DNA of 64,000 nt from Mangrovibacterium marinum (GTDB lineage Bacteria; Bacteroidota; Bacteroidia; Bacteroidales; Prolixibacteraceae). Both the position numbers and the translations under genes were made by a program. Below the pieces are notes generated by a model. The model searched no databases. It had not been told where the DNA came from and saw only the letters and a list, made by a program, of their open reading frames with translations. Below, in pieces: positions 1-8,566 of the stretch; position 1 is the stretch's first letter; each line of letters opens with the position of its first letter. The stretch covers positions 62,001 to 126,000 of the forward strand of contig NZ_QAAD01000008.1 of assembly GCF_003046625.1 (NCBI RefSeq), written 5' to 3'.

Positions 1-1008
1 GATTACTTCAAAGAAAAATCAAGCATGGAGCAGGTTTGGAATCAGACCATCAGGGATTTTAAAGCAGGGGCCGAATATTTGCCGAATATCCGGGAAGCCG
101 CAGAGAAAGGACGTGCTACCCGTGGCGCTGCTTTGGCCTTCCTCGGCCGGTCGTATTTGTACCAGGCCGACTACGACAGCACCATTATCATGCTGGAGCA
201 GATCGTCGATCACGAAGGTGATTTTGGTTACGGACTGCAACCCAACTATGCCGAGTTGTTCGATGGACAACACGAAAATGGAGTCGAAGGGGTGTTTGAA
301 ATTCAGTACAGTAATATTGGCGGTACAAGTATTTGGGCTGGCAATGAGGTGGATAAGCCACAAACAACTTTTATTGCACAGGAGTGCGCGCCGGGCGAAG
401 TTGGAGGTTGGTTCGAGATGCAACCCTCGCAAGTGTTGCTCGATTCATTTTTGGTTGAGCCAACAGCCGACGATGAAGTTGATCCCCGAGCTTTGGCGAC
501 GATTGCCTGGGACTATCCGGGAAGCATGTACTACCAGCTCGACTTTGGCGCCACCTTTGGCGATGAAATCTGGCTTCGTAAAAACCAAAACTGGTGGGAT
601 GCCAACGAGGGGGAATGGAAGTCGGAGTTAAATGAGTACGGTATCCGTTATGCCGATGTATTGCTGATGTTGGCTGAAGCCTACACCATGACCGGACAGG
701 TGGCGAAAGCTGCGCCGCTGGTCCATCGTATCCGAAACCGTGCTTTATTGACTGATAAGCTTTCTGAAATGACGCAATATTCCGAGGATGAAATGATGCA
801 GGAGATCCGTCGTCAGCGAAACCTGGAATTTGCGCGCGAAGGATTGCATTTCTACGATTTACGCCGCTGGGGCTTGTTGGAGTCAACAATTAAAAATGCC
901 AAGCAATTGGGCTATCAAAACTACACGTCGAAATTTGAATACTATCCAATTCCTGAAAACGAATTGAATAACAATCCGAACATGTCTCAGAGTGATCCCT
1001 GGAAGTAA
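1..1008 (+). CDS. SusD/RagB family outer membrane nutrient-binding lipoprotein (3' part only)
   Basis: The reading frame is open to base 1, so the gene starts outside the window and only about 335 C-terminal residues are visible. SusD proteins are surface lipoproteins that cap a SusC TonB-dependent channel and bind glycans or peptides for import. The family hallmarks are here: a TPR-like helix near the left edge (RGAALAFLGRSYLYQ), the conserved helix at nt 802-873 (EIRRQRNLEFAREG then FYDLRRWG), and the closing YPIPENELNNNPNMSQSDPW that resembles the usual SusD C-terminus. A SusC partner is expected just upstream, outside the window. The ligand cannot be inferred. A clear terminator follows at 1096-1127, so it is probably the last gene of its operon. 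Confidence 0.93.
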   Translation, partial: DYFKEKSSMEQVWNQTIRDFKAGAEYLPNIREAAEKGRATRGAALAFLGRSYLYQADYDSTIIMLEQIVDHEGDFGYGLQPNYAELFDGQHENGVEGVFEIQYSNIGGTSIWAGNEVDKPQTTFIAQECAPGEVGGWFEMQPSQVLLDSFLVEPTADDEVDPRALATIAWDYPGSMYYQLDFGATFGDEIWLRKNQNWWDANEGEWKSELNEYGIRYADVLLMLAEAYTMTGQVAKAAPLVHRIRNRALLTDKLSEMTQYSEDEMMQEIRRQRNLEFAREGLHFYDLRRWGLLESTIKNAKQLGYQNYTSKFEYYPIPENELNNNPNMSQSDPWK

Positions 1009-1095
1009 TCACCAACGGTCAATTGAGTGGGCAGCTTGCAAAAGATGAAAACCAAGTCAGCACACGACCGTTCACGATAAGTAATTATTGAACAG

Positions 1096-1127
1096 CCGCA
1101 GTAGGATTCGTCTTACTGCGGTTTTTT
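1096..1127 (+). terminator. Rho-independent terminator after the SusD gene
   Basis: An 8-bp stem CCGCAGTA / TACTGCGG with a 10-nt loop is followed directly by six T residues. It lies 88 nt after the SusD stop codon and ahead of the convergent AraC-type gene. Confidence 0.85.
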
Positions 1128-1164
1128 CCGGGCAAAGCGCTTGCAGATCGTGCGACAAGAATCT

Positions 1165-2049
1165 TTAAGCTTTTTGGTGTCGGTATGCGTTCGGAGTCTG
1201 CCCTTTCAGTCTTTTAAATGTCCGGTTAAAGTGCGGAACGTCGTTAAATCCAGTGGTATAGCAAATGTCGGCAATGGGCATGCTTGTTTCCCGCAGCATC
1301 ATGCACGAACAATCGATGCGGTATTCATTTAAACCGGCAAAAAAGCTTTTCCCTTTCTCGCGTTTGTAAAACGAACAGAACGACGAGCGGTTCATGCCAA
1401 TATGCTGCGCAACCTCGTTCAGCGAAATAGTTCGTTGGTAATTGGTGATCATAAAACGATAGACTTCCCGGATTTTGGCCTCGCTCTTGTTTTGGCGAAC
1501 CGCAGATCCAACAACGGCGCTTTGTTTTGATGATGCAATCAGATCCACAATTTTCAGGAAGTACGACAGCTGTTCGAGATCGGTTTTCTGTTGCATTGCC
1601 ACAAGAATGTGTTGCAGTTGATTTCGGGTTTCACCCTCGAAACAAATCGCATCATGGTTTTTTTTGATTTGGAGAACATCGCGCGCCGCTTCGGGAAACT
1701 GACCGCCAAGCCGGTTTAACAGTGCCTCGGGGAATAGGATGGTGATGTTTTCAATTTTTCCCTGATCGTCTTGGTCGTAGTTGTTGAAATACCAGCCGTG
1801 CGGAAGATGTGGCGGAATGAGGATGATTTCGCCGCTTTTGAAGGTTGTCATCTGTTCGCCGATTAGCCGGGTACCACTGCCCTTGATAATATACGACAAT
1901 TCCCAGTCGATACTTTGATGGAAGGTGATTTGCTCGTCCGCCCGGATGTGTACATGATCGTAGATGAATGATTTATCGGGCGAAAATTCGTTGTGGCAGT
2001 ATTTCGGGTTTTCGGCGTCGATTGGTTTCATGATTCGGTAAATATGCAA
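1165..2049 (-). CDS. AraC family transcriptional regulator with N-terminal cupin
   Basis: A 294-residue one-component regulator. Residues about 30-95 look like an AraC-type cupin sensor (HQSIDWELSYIIKGSG, then IPPHLPHGWYF). The last 100 residues hold the double helix-turn-helix: SLNEVAQHIGMNRSSFCSFY is the first HTH and IADICYTTGFNDVPHFNRTF the second, the latter matching the AraC signature. Such regulators often bind sugars or their derivatives, but no ligand can be named. An internal Met at residue 7 is an alternative start. The gene converges on the SusD operon and diverges from the acetyltransferase gene with a 128-nt gap, so either could be a target; that is inference. Confidence 0.9.
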   Translation of the reverse strand: MHIYRIMKPIDAENPKYCHNEFSPDKSFIYDHVHIRADEQITFHQSIDWELSYIIKGSGTRLIGEQMTTFKSGEIILIPPHLPHGWYFNNYDQDDQGKIENITILFPEALLNRLGGQFPEAARDVLQIKKNHDAICFEGETRNQLQHILVAMQQKTDLEQLSYFLKIVDLIASSKQSAVVGSAVRQNKSEAKIREVYRFMITNYQRTISLNEVAQHIGMNRSSFCSFYKREKGKSFFAGLNEYRIDCSCMMLRETSMPIADICYTTGFNDVPHFNRTFKRLKGQTPNAYRHQKA

Positions 2050-2177
2050 ATATTCAACAAGAATAGCAGACGAAAAAACAATTAAAGCAAGTTCGCAAGC
2101 GCTATTTTTGGGTGTTGAATTTTCGAAATACGAAGGAATAGCTTGAAGCGATGTGAAACAAAGAACAATGGATTGCG

Positions 2178-2744
2178 ATGACAGAAAAAGAAAAAATGTT
2201 GGTAGGTCAGCTCTATCAAGCGTCGGATAAGCATCTTGTTGAAGAAAGATTGAAAGCCCGACAAATACTGTTTGAACTCAATCAGTTGAACCCGGCACAG
2301 ATCGGGGAAAGAGACAGGCTGTTGGCCTTGCTTTTCGGAAAAATAGCGCCACCCATACAGGTGGAGTCCCCATTCCGATGTGATTACGGATATAATATCG
2401 AGCTTGGGAAAAACTTCTTTTCAAACTTTAATTGCACAATTCTCGACTGTGCAAAGGTGATTATTGGCGACAATGTTTTATTTGGTCCCAATGTTTCAAT
2501 TTTTACAGCCGGGCATCCGGTTGATGCCGCCAGACGAAACGATGGCTGGGAGTACGCTCTGCCTGTCACGATCGGAAACAACGTCTGGATCGGCGGAAAC
2601 GTAGTGATTAATCCGGCTGTGACGATTGGCAACAATGTCGTAATCGGGGCAGGAAGTGTGGTGACCAGGAGCATTCCCGACGATGTTGTGGCCGCTGGAA
2701 ACCCTTGCCGGGTTTTGCGGTCAGTTGCAGGCGGCGACAGGTAA
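2178..2744 (+). CDS. Hexapeptide-repeat sugar O-acetyltransferase (Maa/NodL type)
   Basis: 188 residues, normal for the maltose/galactoside O-acetyltransferase family, which moves acetyl from acetyl-CoA to a sugar hydroxyl in the cytoplasm. The N-terminal helical maltose-acetyltransferase segment is residues 1-55. A left-handed beta-helix of hexapeptide repeats follows (IIGDNV, VTIGNNVWIGGNVVINP, VTIGNNVVIGAGSVV). The catalytic histidine is His113 in FTAGHP. The C-terminus is GNPCRVLR, typical of this class. The acceptor sugar is unknown. It is 128 nt from the following acyltransferase-3 gene, so the two could be co-transcribed. Confidence 0.9.
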   Translation: MTEKEKMLVGQLYQASDKHLVEERLKARQILFELNQLNPAQIGERDRLLALLFGKIAPPIQVESPFRCDYGYNIELGKNFFSNFNCTILDCAKVIIGDNVLFGPNVSIFTAGHPVDAARRNDGWEYALPVTIGNNVWIGGNVVINPAVTIGNNVVIGAGSVVTRSIPDDVVAAGNPCRVLRSVAGGDR

Positions 2745-2872
2745 CATGGCCGCAAAAAGCGACCGCCGAAGGATACGGATCTTTGAGCGACCGGCAGTGA
2801 CGGACCCATTGGGGGAGACTGAATGGAACGAAAACAAATATCAACTCGTTAACTACACAAATAGAAAAAGAG

Positions 2873-4036
2873 ATGCAGCTTTTAAGAGCCTCTGGCGTCG
2901 GCTTCACCGATTCCAAAAAACACTATCCCATACTGGATGGTTTGCGCGGTGTTGCCGCCATCATTGTTGTGTTGTTCCACATTCTGGAGACATTTAGCGG
3001 CGGCGACCATGCCAAACAAATCATTAACCACGGCTACCTCGCCGTCGATTTCTTTTTTGTGCTCTCCGGTTTTGTAATTGGTTATGCCTACGACGACCGA
3101 TGGGGAAAAATGACATTAAAGGATTTTTTTAAGCGGCGCCTGATCCGCTTGCACCCCCTGATTATTGTGGGGATGCTCATTGGCGCGGCAGCGTTCTGGT
3201 TTCAGGAAAGCGCCGGTTTTCCGCTCATTGCCGAAACCCCGCTTTGGAAAATGGTCCTTGTTATGTGCATTGGTTTTACCTTGGTGCCGGTCGGGCCGTC
3301 GCTCGACATTCGGGGATGGGCCGAAATGCACCCGCTGAATGGTCCGGCCTGGTCGCTGTTTTTCGAGTATCTCGGAAACATTCTTTACGCGCTGTTCATT
3401 CGCCGGCTTTCAAACACGATCTTGGCCATCCTGGTTGCTATTGCCGGGGCTGCGCTGATTCATTTGGCGGTTACAAGTCCGCATGGCGATGTCATCGGCG
3501 GGTGGTCTGTCGAGCCGGAGCAGTTGCGAGTTGGGTTCACCCGCCTGCTTTATCCGTTTCTTGCCGGACTGTTGCTTTCGCGCATTGTGAAGCCGGGGCA
3601 AATCAAAAATGCTTTCTCCTGGGCGAGCCTCGTCTTAATCGTTTTTTTAGCAATGCCCCGGGTTGGAACAGCTGAGGCTGTTTGGATGAATGGTCTTTTC
3701 GATTCATTGACCATTATTCTGATATTTCCCCTCATCGTTTATCTTGGCGCCAGTGGCGAGCTGCAAACAAAACTGGCTTCTCAGCTAAGTCGTTTCCTGG
3801 GTAATATTTCCTATCCGCTGTATATTATTCACTACCCGTTTATTTACCTGTATATGGCCTGGATTGACAGGAATCAAGGGGAGTGGGGGAGCTCAGCTAG
3901 AACCTTAATGGTGGCTGCGGCCATTGCAATACTGCTTCTTACAATTGGACTGGCATACATGCTTTTTAAGTTTTATGATGTTCCGGTGCGGAAGTGGTTG
4001 TCGCAAAAATTCATGGCGAAGAAACAGGCAGCCTGA
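2873..4036 (+). CDS. Acyltransferase 3 family membrane protein (OafA/YrhL-like)
   Basis: A 387-residue integral membrane protein with about ten hydrophobic segments. Near the N-terminus are the family signatures YPILDGLRGVAAIIVVLFH, with the conserved Arg and His36, and FFFVLSGFVIGY. Members O-acylate extracytoplasmic carbohydrates such as O-antigen, peptidoglycan or exopolysaccharide. The middle (GPAWSLFFEYLGNILYALF) and C-terminal (ISYPLYIIHYPF) motifs also fit. It follows a soluble sugar acetyltransferase gene, so both may belong to one surface-glycan modification unit, but the substrate is not evident. The start at 2873 lies just before the first conserved motif. Confidence 0.9.
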   Translation: MQLLRASGVGFTDSKKHYPILDGLRGVAAIIVVLFHILETFSGGDHAKQIINHGYLAVDFFFVLSGFVIGYAYDDRWGKMTLKDFFKRRLIRLHPLIIVGMLIGAAAFWFQESAGFPLIAETPLWKMVLVMCIGFTLVPVGPSLDIRGWAEMHPLNGPAWSLFFEYLGNILYALFIRRLSNTILAILVAIAGAALIHLAVTSPHGDVIGGWSVEPEQLRVGFTRLLYPFLAGLLLSRIVKPGQIKNAFSWASLVLIVFLAMPRVGTAEAVWMNGLFDSLTIILIFPLIVYLGASGELQTKLASQLSRFLGNISYPLYIIHYPFIYLYMAWIDRNQGEWGSSARTLMVAAAIAILLLTIGLAYMLFKFYDVPVRKWLSQKFMAKKQAA

Positions 4037-4213
4037 CATATTTTTGCGTGTAAATTAGCTGATAAAACGTCGGATCGAATGACAGCATAGCAGGTTAGTT
4101 GTCGCTCGTTGGTGTCGGTGCCGCTTTGTTTGGCCCGTACAACTTAGCTAAGGGGTGAAGGTCGTTGCGGGTTTCCGGAAAACGGAGCCTGAAAACTGAA
4201 CCTTTGCCGTTCA

Positions 4214-5077
4214 ATGCAGGTAGAAAACAAGACATACCGGTGGGCTGCTGAAACTGTTGTAAACAAACGAGAGGAAAAAGCTTTGGTGAAAATCGACACA
4301 TATAAACCCGGACAATTCGCGGAGCTGATAGACCGTATTTGGCTGATGGAGGTTCACAACGAAGATGTTGAACTGCTCGTTCCTCCCAGTCAATATGTGA
4401 ATCTTGTTATTCCAATCGGCGATTGCTCCTATGAACGTGAGAAATCTGTTGTGAAAGAAATTCAGGTAGAAGGGGGTTCGCTGAAGAGTACCAAATTCCG
4501 TTATTCTGCCGGCAGCCGGGTGATGGGCGTGCGCTTTTTCGCCTATGGATTGTACCCGTTTATTCAACTTCAAGGGAACAAAATCCTAAATCAGTCTATC
4601 ACTTGTCCTGGTGGGGAGGCGAAACGGTTTGACGGAGACCTTTCGTCACCGGAACTTGTCGCGGACTTGAACCGGATGCTGGAAAATTGGTATGTTGAGA
4701 AAGCGGAAGAATCAATTGTGCCGATTCGCGATTTTTATCGCCATTACCGTTGGGGCGGCGAGAATGTGCCGATTGAGCAATACTGCCGCGACCGACAGAC
4801 AAACTATAGCATGCTTCGCCGTCGGTTTGAAACGATTGTGGGAATATCGCCCAAAAAGTTCGAGCGACTGGTCAAGTTTCGAAAGGCGCTTTGTCAATTG
4901 ATTGACGGTGACGACAAGCTGAGCGCTGTAAGCGCTGATTCCGGTTATTTCGACCAGGCCCATTTTATCCGCGAGTTTAAGCTTTTCCTGAATGCCACCC
5001 CCTCGCAATACCAGGCTTTCATTTCCCGTGCAAAAAAAGAAAGCGGGTTGGTTAACTATAATTTTCGATTGTTTTAA
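4214..5077 (+). CDS. AraC family transcriptional regulator with DUF6597-like N-terminus
   Basis: 287 residues. The N-terminal 150 residues (PGQFAELIDRIWLMEVHNED, then LLVPPSQYVNLVIPIGD) resemble the domain called DUF6597 in AraC-type regulators. The C-terminal 90 residues carry a divergent AraC DNA-binding domain (QTNYSMLRRRFETIVGISPK, then LSAVSADSGYFDQAHFIREF), with the second HTH clearly recognisable. The start is uncertain because the first 25 residues are less conserved-looking. The gene is isolated: 177 nt from the acyltransferase gene upstream and about 490 nt of non-coding, repeat-containing sequence downstream. No target is evident. Confidence 0.87.
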   Translation: MQVENKTYRWAAETVVNKREEKALVKIDTYKPGQFAELIDRIWLMEVHNEDVELLVPPSQYVNLVIPIGDCSYEREKSVVKEIQVEGGSLKSTKFRYSAGSRVMGVRFFAYGLYPFIQLQGNKILNQSITCPGGEAKRFDGDLSSPELVADLNRMLENWYVEKAEESIVPIRDFYRHYRWGGENVPIEQYCRDRQTNYSMLRRRFETIVGISPKKFERLVKFRKALCQLIDGDDKLSAVSADSGYFDQAHFIREFKLFLNATPSQYQAFISRAKKESGLVNYNFRLF

Positions 5078-5186
5078 GCGCCATTCGTCCTCGGTTCCAC
5101 GGCTAGTTCGCCGATGGTTTGTAAAGAAGGAAAATCAGATGACAGCGGTCTTTTGTACGCGGATGTCCTTCATCTACCGGAACTGC

Positions 5187-5343
5187 ATCCCTCCGTGATT
5201 GTGCAAGCTTGTGGGGCGCCTTTTACCTCTCCAGATGAAAGTGAGCCGATTTTAACGTCGCCCTGCTCCTGCTTTGAGAGAGGGGCCAGGATTGAATCGA
5301 TCCGTTAGGATTGGTTCAATTCATGGGAGAATCACGGAGGGTA
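5187..5343. repeat. MITE-like inverted-repeat segment, about 157 bp
   Basis: The ends carry perfect 12-bp inverted copies of CCCTCCGTGATT (5189-5200 and 5330-5341), with similar bases continuing outward. A related motif, CATCCCTCCGGGATTG, occurs at about 55250. No transposase is encoded. Calling it a miniature mobile element is tentative; no target-site duplication was identified. Confidence 0.35.
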
Positions 5344-5392
5344 TTTCGTAACACCAAGCCGCCGGATCATCAAGTAGTTTCGGCGCTATTTG

Positions 5393-5492
5393 GGACGACA
5401 ACCCGACAACTTGTGACAACCCGGATAACAAGATAACCGAAAATCAACGACTTTACCGCTGTTGGAGATTCCTTTGCAGCCAGGCGTTTTTT
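5393..5492. repeat. Dispersed intergenic repeat, copy R1
   Basis: It begins with GACGACAACCCGACAACT and continues into GTGACAACCCG. It aligns without gaps for 42 nt to R2 (17865 onward), followed in both by CGAAAAT. It aligns again at ACTTT and CTGTTGG-GATTCC, and both copies end in a T-run. R1 sits just upstream of the tetR promoter. Confidence 0.6.
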
Positions 5493-5495
5493 TAG

Positions 5496-5525
5496 TTTGA
5501 GCTTCTTCTTTTTATATTATTTTTG
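5496..5525 (+). promoter_or_regulatory. Bacteroidota-type promoter of the tetR-efflux operon
   Basis: TTTG at 5496-5499, an 18-nt spacer, then TATTTTTG at 5518-5525, matching the Bacteroidota TTTG-N19-TAnnTTTG consensus. Transcription would start at the TetR-type operator that follows, 40-45 nt before the tetR ATG. Confidence 0.7.
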
Positions 5526-5530
5526 ATGGC

Positions 5531-5544
5531 TGAATGTTCATTCA
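5531..5544. promoter_or_regulatory. TetR-type operator
   Basis: TGAATGTTCATTCA is a perfect 6-bp inverted repeat around a 2-nt centre, the form recognised by many TetR/AcrR repressors of the TGAATG-NN-CATTCA class. It lies 5 nt after the -7 element and 23 nt before the tetR start, so a bound dimer would block transcription of tetR and the efflux genes. Confidence 0.75.
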
Positions 5545-5567
5545 TTAATTGATAGGTTGAAAAAAAG

Positions 5568-6149
5568 ATGGCACGACCAACAGATGAAACGAAACTGGAT
5601 GCAATCAAAAAGGCGGCGATACAGCTTGTTGTTGAACAAGGGATTTCGGGAGCTTCGATTGCACAGATTGCCCGCAAAGCGAAGGTTTCCGACGGTTATT
5701 TGTATCGTTTTTACAAGGGTAAGCGGGAGTTGCTGGAGGATTTGTTTTTGGAGCGGTCGGGGGGGATTTACGATTTGCTTGAGCAGCAGCTCCGCTTGCA
5801 TAACACGGTTTCGGGTATCATACGGGCTTTCGTAGTAAAAGTGTTTGCGAGTGCAGCGCAGGAGCCCGAGGCGATTTGTTTTTATCACAAACTATTGAAT
5901 GATTTCTCCTTCGAGATTCCTGAAAAAATAAAAGAAGCAAACAGTGCGTTGTGCCGGGCGATCCTTGACTTGGGACAGGCCAGCGGTGAGATCAGGGCAG
6001 GAGTCAGTCCCGAGCACTTTTTTTCGGTGGTAACTGGCGGAACATTACAGTTTGTGATGATTCGCTTGCGAATGGTGTTTCAACCTAAACCGCTTGATCA
6101 GGAAGATGCAGAGCACCAGATAGAAATTATTTTAAAAGCGTTGCAATAA
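5568..6149 (+). CDS. TetR/AcrR family transcriptional repressor
   Basis: 193 residues, the usual size. The N-terminal HTH spans about residues 10-55: AIQLVVEQGISGASIAQIAR followed by KVSDGYLYRFYKGKRELLED. The C-terminal ligand-binding helices have no assignable inducer. It is the first gene of a likely five-gene operon with a 23-nt gap to the TolC-type gene, and a perfect palindromic operator lies in its leader. It therefore probably represses itself and the transporter until a toxic compound binds. The start at 5568 is the only ATG ahead of the HTH. Confidence 0.93.
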   Translation: MARPTDETKLDAIKKAAIQLVVEQGISGASIAQIARKAKVSDGYLYRFYKGKRELLEDLFLERSGGIYDLLEQQLRLHNTVSGIIRAFVVKVFASAAQEPEAICFYHKLLNDFSFEIPEKIKEANSALCRAILDLGQASGEIRAGVSPEHFFSVVTGGTLQFVMIRLRMVFQPKPLDQEDAEHQIEIILKALQ

Positions 6150-6172
6150 GTTCAAGACAAAATCGATTCAAT

Positions 6173-7531
6173 ATGAAACTTTCGGTAATTCTCTTTTTTC
6201 AGTTCCTGCTAATCGTCTCCGGCGGGGCGGTTGTTGCTCAGTCGTTATCGTACGGCCAGGCCAGGGACCTGATGATCCGCAACAATAAGAAGTTGCAGTC
6301 GCTCGATAAACAGCTGGAATCGGATGAGTACGTCCGAAAACAAGCCGGTGCATTGCGCTTACCTGATTTGAAACTCACGGGAATGGCGGTTCGCTTGGAT
6401 GAAGACCTGGGCCTGGATTTGAATGAAAAGCGCGATCAACTGTCGCAACTGTTACAGCTGCCGTCGGCCGACGTTTTAGGAAATTGGAATTTTGTGATGC
6501 AACAGAAAAGCTTTTGGACGGTCAGCATGAACCTGAATTATCCGCTTTTTACCGGCGGAAAAATAAATGCCGCAGTGAATGCCGCAGATTACAAGAGCCA
6601 GATTAAACAAAGCGAGGTGACCAAGGAGCAAAACGGATTGCTAACGGCCCTGACCACCCGTTATTTTCAGTTGCAGTTGGCGAACGAAGCAGTGGTGGTT
6701 CGCGGCCAGGCGGTTGATGCGGCCAAGCATCACTGGGAGGATGCCCGGAAGCTCGAAAAAAACGGCATGGCAGCAACCGTTGAGCGGATGCAGGCCGAAG
6801 CTGCTTTTGCCGATGCTCAGCGCGAGTTGATGGCCGCCCGGAAAGATGCCGACCTGGCACGGACAGCGCTTCTGGGGGTTCTAGGCGTCGATTCGATTCC
6901 CGATGAGCTGACCACGCCTTTGTTTACCAGCCCGCAACTTCAGGTGCTGGCCGATTACGAAGGGCTGGCCGTTCAGTATTATCCCGATATCAACAAGCTT
7001 TTTCTGATGCAGGAGTTGTCCGAACAGGGACTGAAAGCCAAAAAAGCAGCCTATGTCCCCGATGTGGCTTTGATGGGCAATTACGAGTTGCTGTCGGGCA
7101 ATGTGGCCGAAATTGTCCCCAAATGGTTTGCCGGTGTTGGCGTTTCGTTTACCCTGTTCGACGGGATGAGCCGCAAAAATGAGATCCGCGAGTACAGCGC
7201 AACGAAACAAAGCATTAGCCTGATGAAAGAACAGGCACAGCAGGATATTCGCGTTCTGGTGCGCAAGCAGTACCAGGCGCTTGAGAAAAATGCCGAGCAG
7301 CTTGTGGCACTCGAAAAAGATGTTGCATTTGCTGAAGAACTGTTGCGCATTCGCGAAAAAGCTTTTGTGGAAGGGTTTGGAAAGTCGGTGGATGTGGTCG
7401 ATGCGAACTTGTATCTCTCGGCGATTCGTTTGAAACGTGTGCAGGCGCTTTATGAATATGATATCACCCTGGCTGCTTTGCTCGAAACCTGCGGACAAAG
7501 TGATCAATTCGAAACATACATTCCCCGATAA
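6173..7531 (+). CDS. TolC family outer membrane efflux protein
   Basis: 452 residues with a signal peptide (residues 1-23, ending VVAQS). Two outer-membrane-efflux-protein repeats follow: LSYGQARDLMIRNNKKLQSL opens the first, with long coiled-coil helices, and SLNYPLFTGGKINAAV and GVSFTLFDGMSRKNEIREYS are the beta-strand segments. TolC-type trimers form the outer membrane channel of tripartite exporters. It is encoded 23 nt after tetR and just before the HlyD-type adaptor, so it is probably the dedicated channel of this exporter. The substrate is unknown. Confidence 0.93.
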   Translation: MKLSVILFFQFLLIVSGGAVVAQSLSYGQARDLMIRNNKKLQSLDKQLESDEYVRKQAGALRLPDLKLTGMAVRLDEDLGLDLNEKRDQLSQLLQLPSADVLGNWNFVMQQKSFWTVSMNLNYPLFTGGKINAAVNAADYKSQIKQSEVTKEQNGLLTALTTRYFQLQLANEAVVVRGQAVDAAKHHWEDARKLEKNGMAATVERMQAEAAFADAQRELMAARKDADLARTALLGVLGVDSIPDELTTPLFTSPQLQVLADYEGLAVQYYPDINKLFLMQELSEQGLKAKKAAYVPDVALMGNYELLSGNVAEIVPKWFAGVGVSFTLFDGMSRKNEIREYSATKQSISLMKEQAQQDIRVLVRKQYQALEKNAEQLVALEKDVAFAEELLRIREKAFVEGFGKSVDVVDANLYLSAIRLKRVQALYEYDITLAALLETCGQSDQFETYIPR

Positions 7532-7553
7532 AAAAAAACGACGATTGACGAAA

Positions 7554-8555
7554 ATGAAAAACGATATGAAAAAGAATCAAAAATCGAATATGCTGATTGC
7601 TGCCATTTTGGTTGTGGTGGTGCTTGCCCTGGCCTTTTGGTTTATGTTGAAGCCCAAAGTTTACTATATCCAGGGGCAGGTTGAAGCCAAGCAAGTGCGG
7701 GTATCTCCTGAAATTCCCGGGAAAATTCTCGAACTCAAGGTCGAAGAAGGCGATGCCGTAGTTCCGGGGCAGCTGCTGGCGGTGATGAAAACCACCACAA
7801 TTGATGCCAAGTTACAACAGGCACAGGCCGCCCACGATGCTGCCCTGGCCCAGCTGGAGAAGGCGCAGTCGGGCGCCCGGACCGAACAGATTACGGCGGC
7901 CTACAACCTCTGGCAGCAAGCTGAAGCGGCATCGCAACTGGCTGATAAAACCTATGAACGGGTGACGAACCTGTACCAGGAAAACGTATTGCCCGAACAA
8001 AAACGCGATGAAGCTTACACCCAAAAGGTAGCCTTGCGTAAGCAGGCCGATGCAGCCAAAGCCAACTACGAAATGGCCAAAAACGGTACCCGGAGTGAGG
8101 ATAAAAAAGCAGCCGAAGCGCTTGTTCAACAGGCTCGGGGGGCTGTTAGCGAGGTGGAGAGTTATAAAAACGAAGCTCAGGTGCTGGCACCCGTAGCCGG
8201 CGAAGTACAGGAAGTAATTCCCGAAGCCGGAGAGTTGGTAAATGCGGGCTATCCTATTGTCAATATTATAGACCTGGATGATGTGTGGGTGATTTTGAAC
8301 ATCCGCGAGGACTTGATGAACAAGCTGCGAAAAGGCGCTCAATTTGAGGCAATAATCCCGGCCCTGGGAAATGAAAAAGTACAGTTGGTGGTCCGGAACA
8401 TTGCACCCCTGGCCGATTTCGCGACCTGGACAGCCACGCGCGCCCAGGGCGATTTCGATCGTCGCACCTTTCAGATTAAAGCCTATCCGGTCGCCAAAAC
8501 CAAAGACCTTCGCCCCGGCATGAGCGTGTTGGTTGAACAGTCCATTCTCGAATAA
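7554..8555 (+). CDS. HlyD family periplasmic adaptor (membrane fusion protein)
   Basis: 333 residues from the ATG at 7554. The frame stays open upstream into tolC, but the hydrophobic anchor (ILVVVVLALAFWFMLK) directly follows the basic start MKNDMKKNQK, supporting this start. After the anchor comes a biotinyl-lipoyl half-motif (ISPEIPGKI-like, read here as VSPEIPGKILELKVEEGD), then an Ala/Gln-rich coiled-coil hairpin at about residues 75-190, then the second lipoyl half (VLAPVAGEVQEVIPEAGELV) and a beta-barrel domain. It bridges the inner membrane permeases and the TolC partner. It is 23 nt after tolC and 11 nt before the first permease gene. Confidence 0.92.
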   Translation: MKNDMKKNQKSNMLIAAILVVVVLALAFWFMLKPKVYYIQGQVEAKQVRVSPEIPGKILELKVEEGDAVVPGQLLAVMKTTTIDAKLQQAQAAHDAALAQLEKAQSGARTEQITAAYNLWQQAEAASQLADKTYERVTNLYQENVLPEQKRDEAYTQKVALRKQADAAKANYEMAKNGTRSEDKKAAEALVQQARGAVSEVESYKNEAQVLAPVAGEVQEVIPEAGELVNAGYPIVNIIDLDDVWVILNIREDLMNKLRKGAQFEAIIPALGNEKVQLVVRNIAPLADFATWTATRAQGDFDRRTFQIKAYPVAKTKDLRPGMSVLVEQSILE

Positions 8556-8566
8556 AGTACGAAACG

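Larger units (their letters stand above)
5078..5567. other. Non-coding interval with inverted and dispersed repeats
   Basis: A 490-nt gap between an AraC-type gene and tetR. I see no credible coding sequence. It holds a perfect 12-bp inverted repeat, CCCTCCGTGATT at 5189-5200 and its complement at 5330-5341. The dispersed CGACAACCC repeat occupies 5393-5492. The tetR promoter and operator lie at 5496-5544. Confidence 0.7.
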
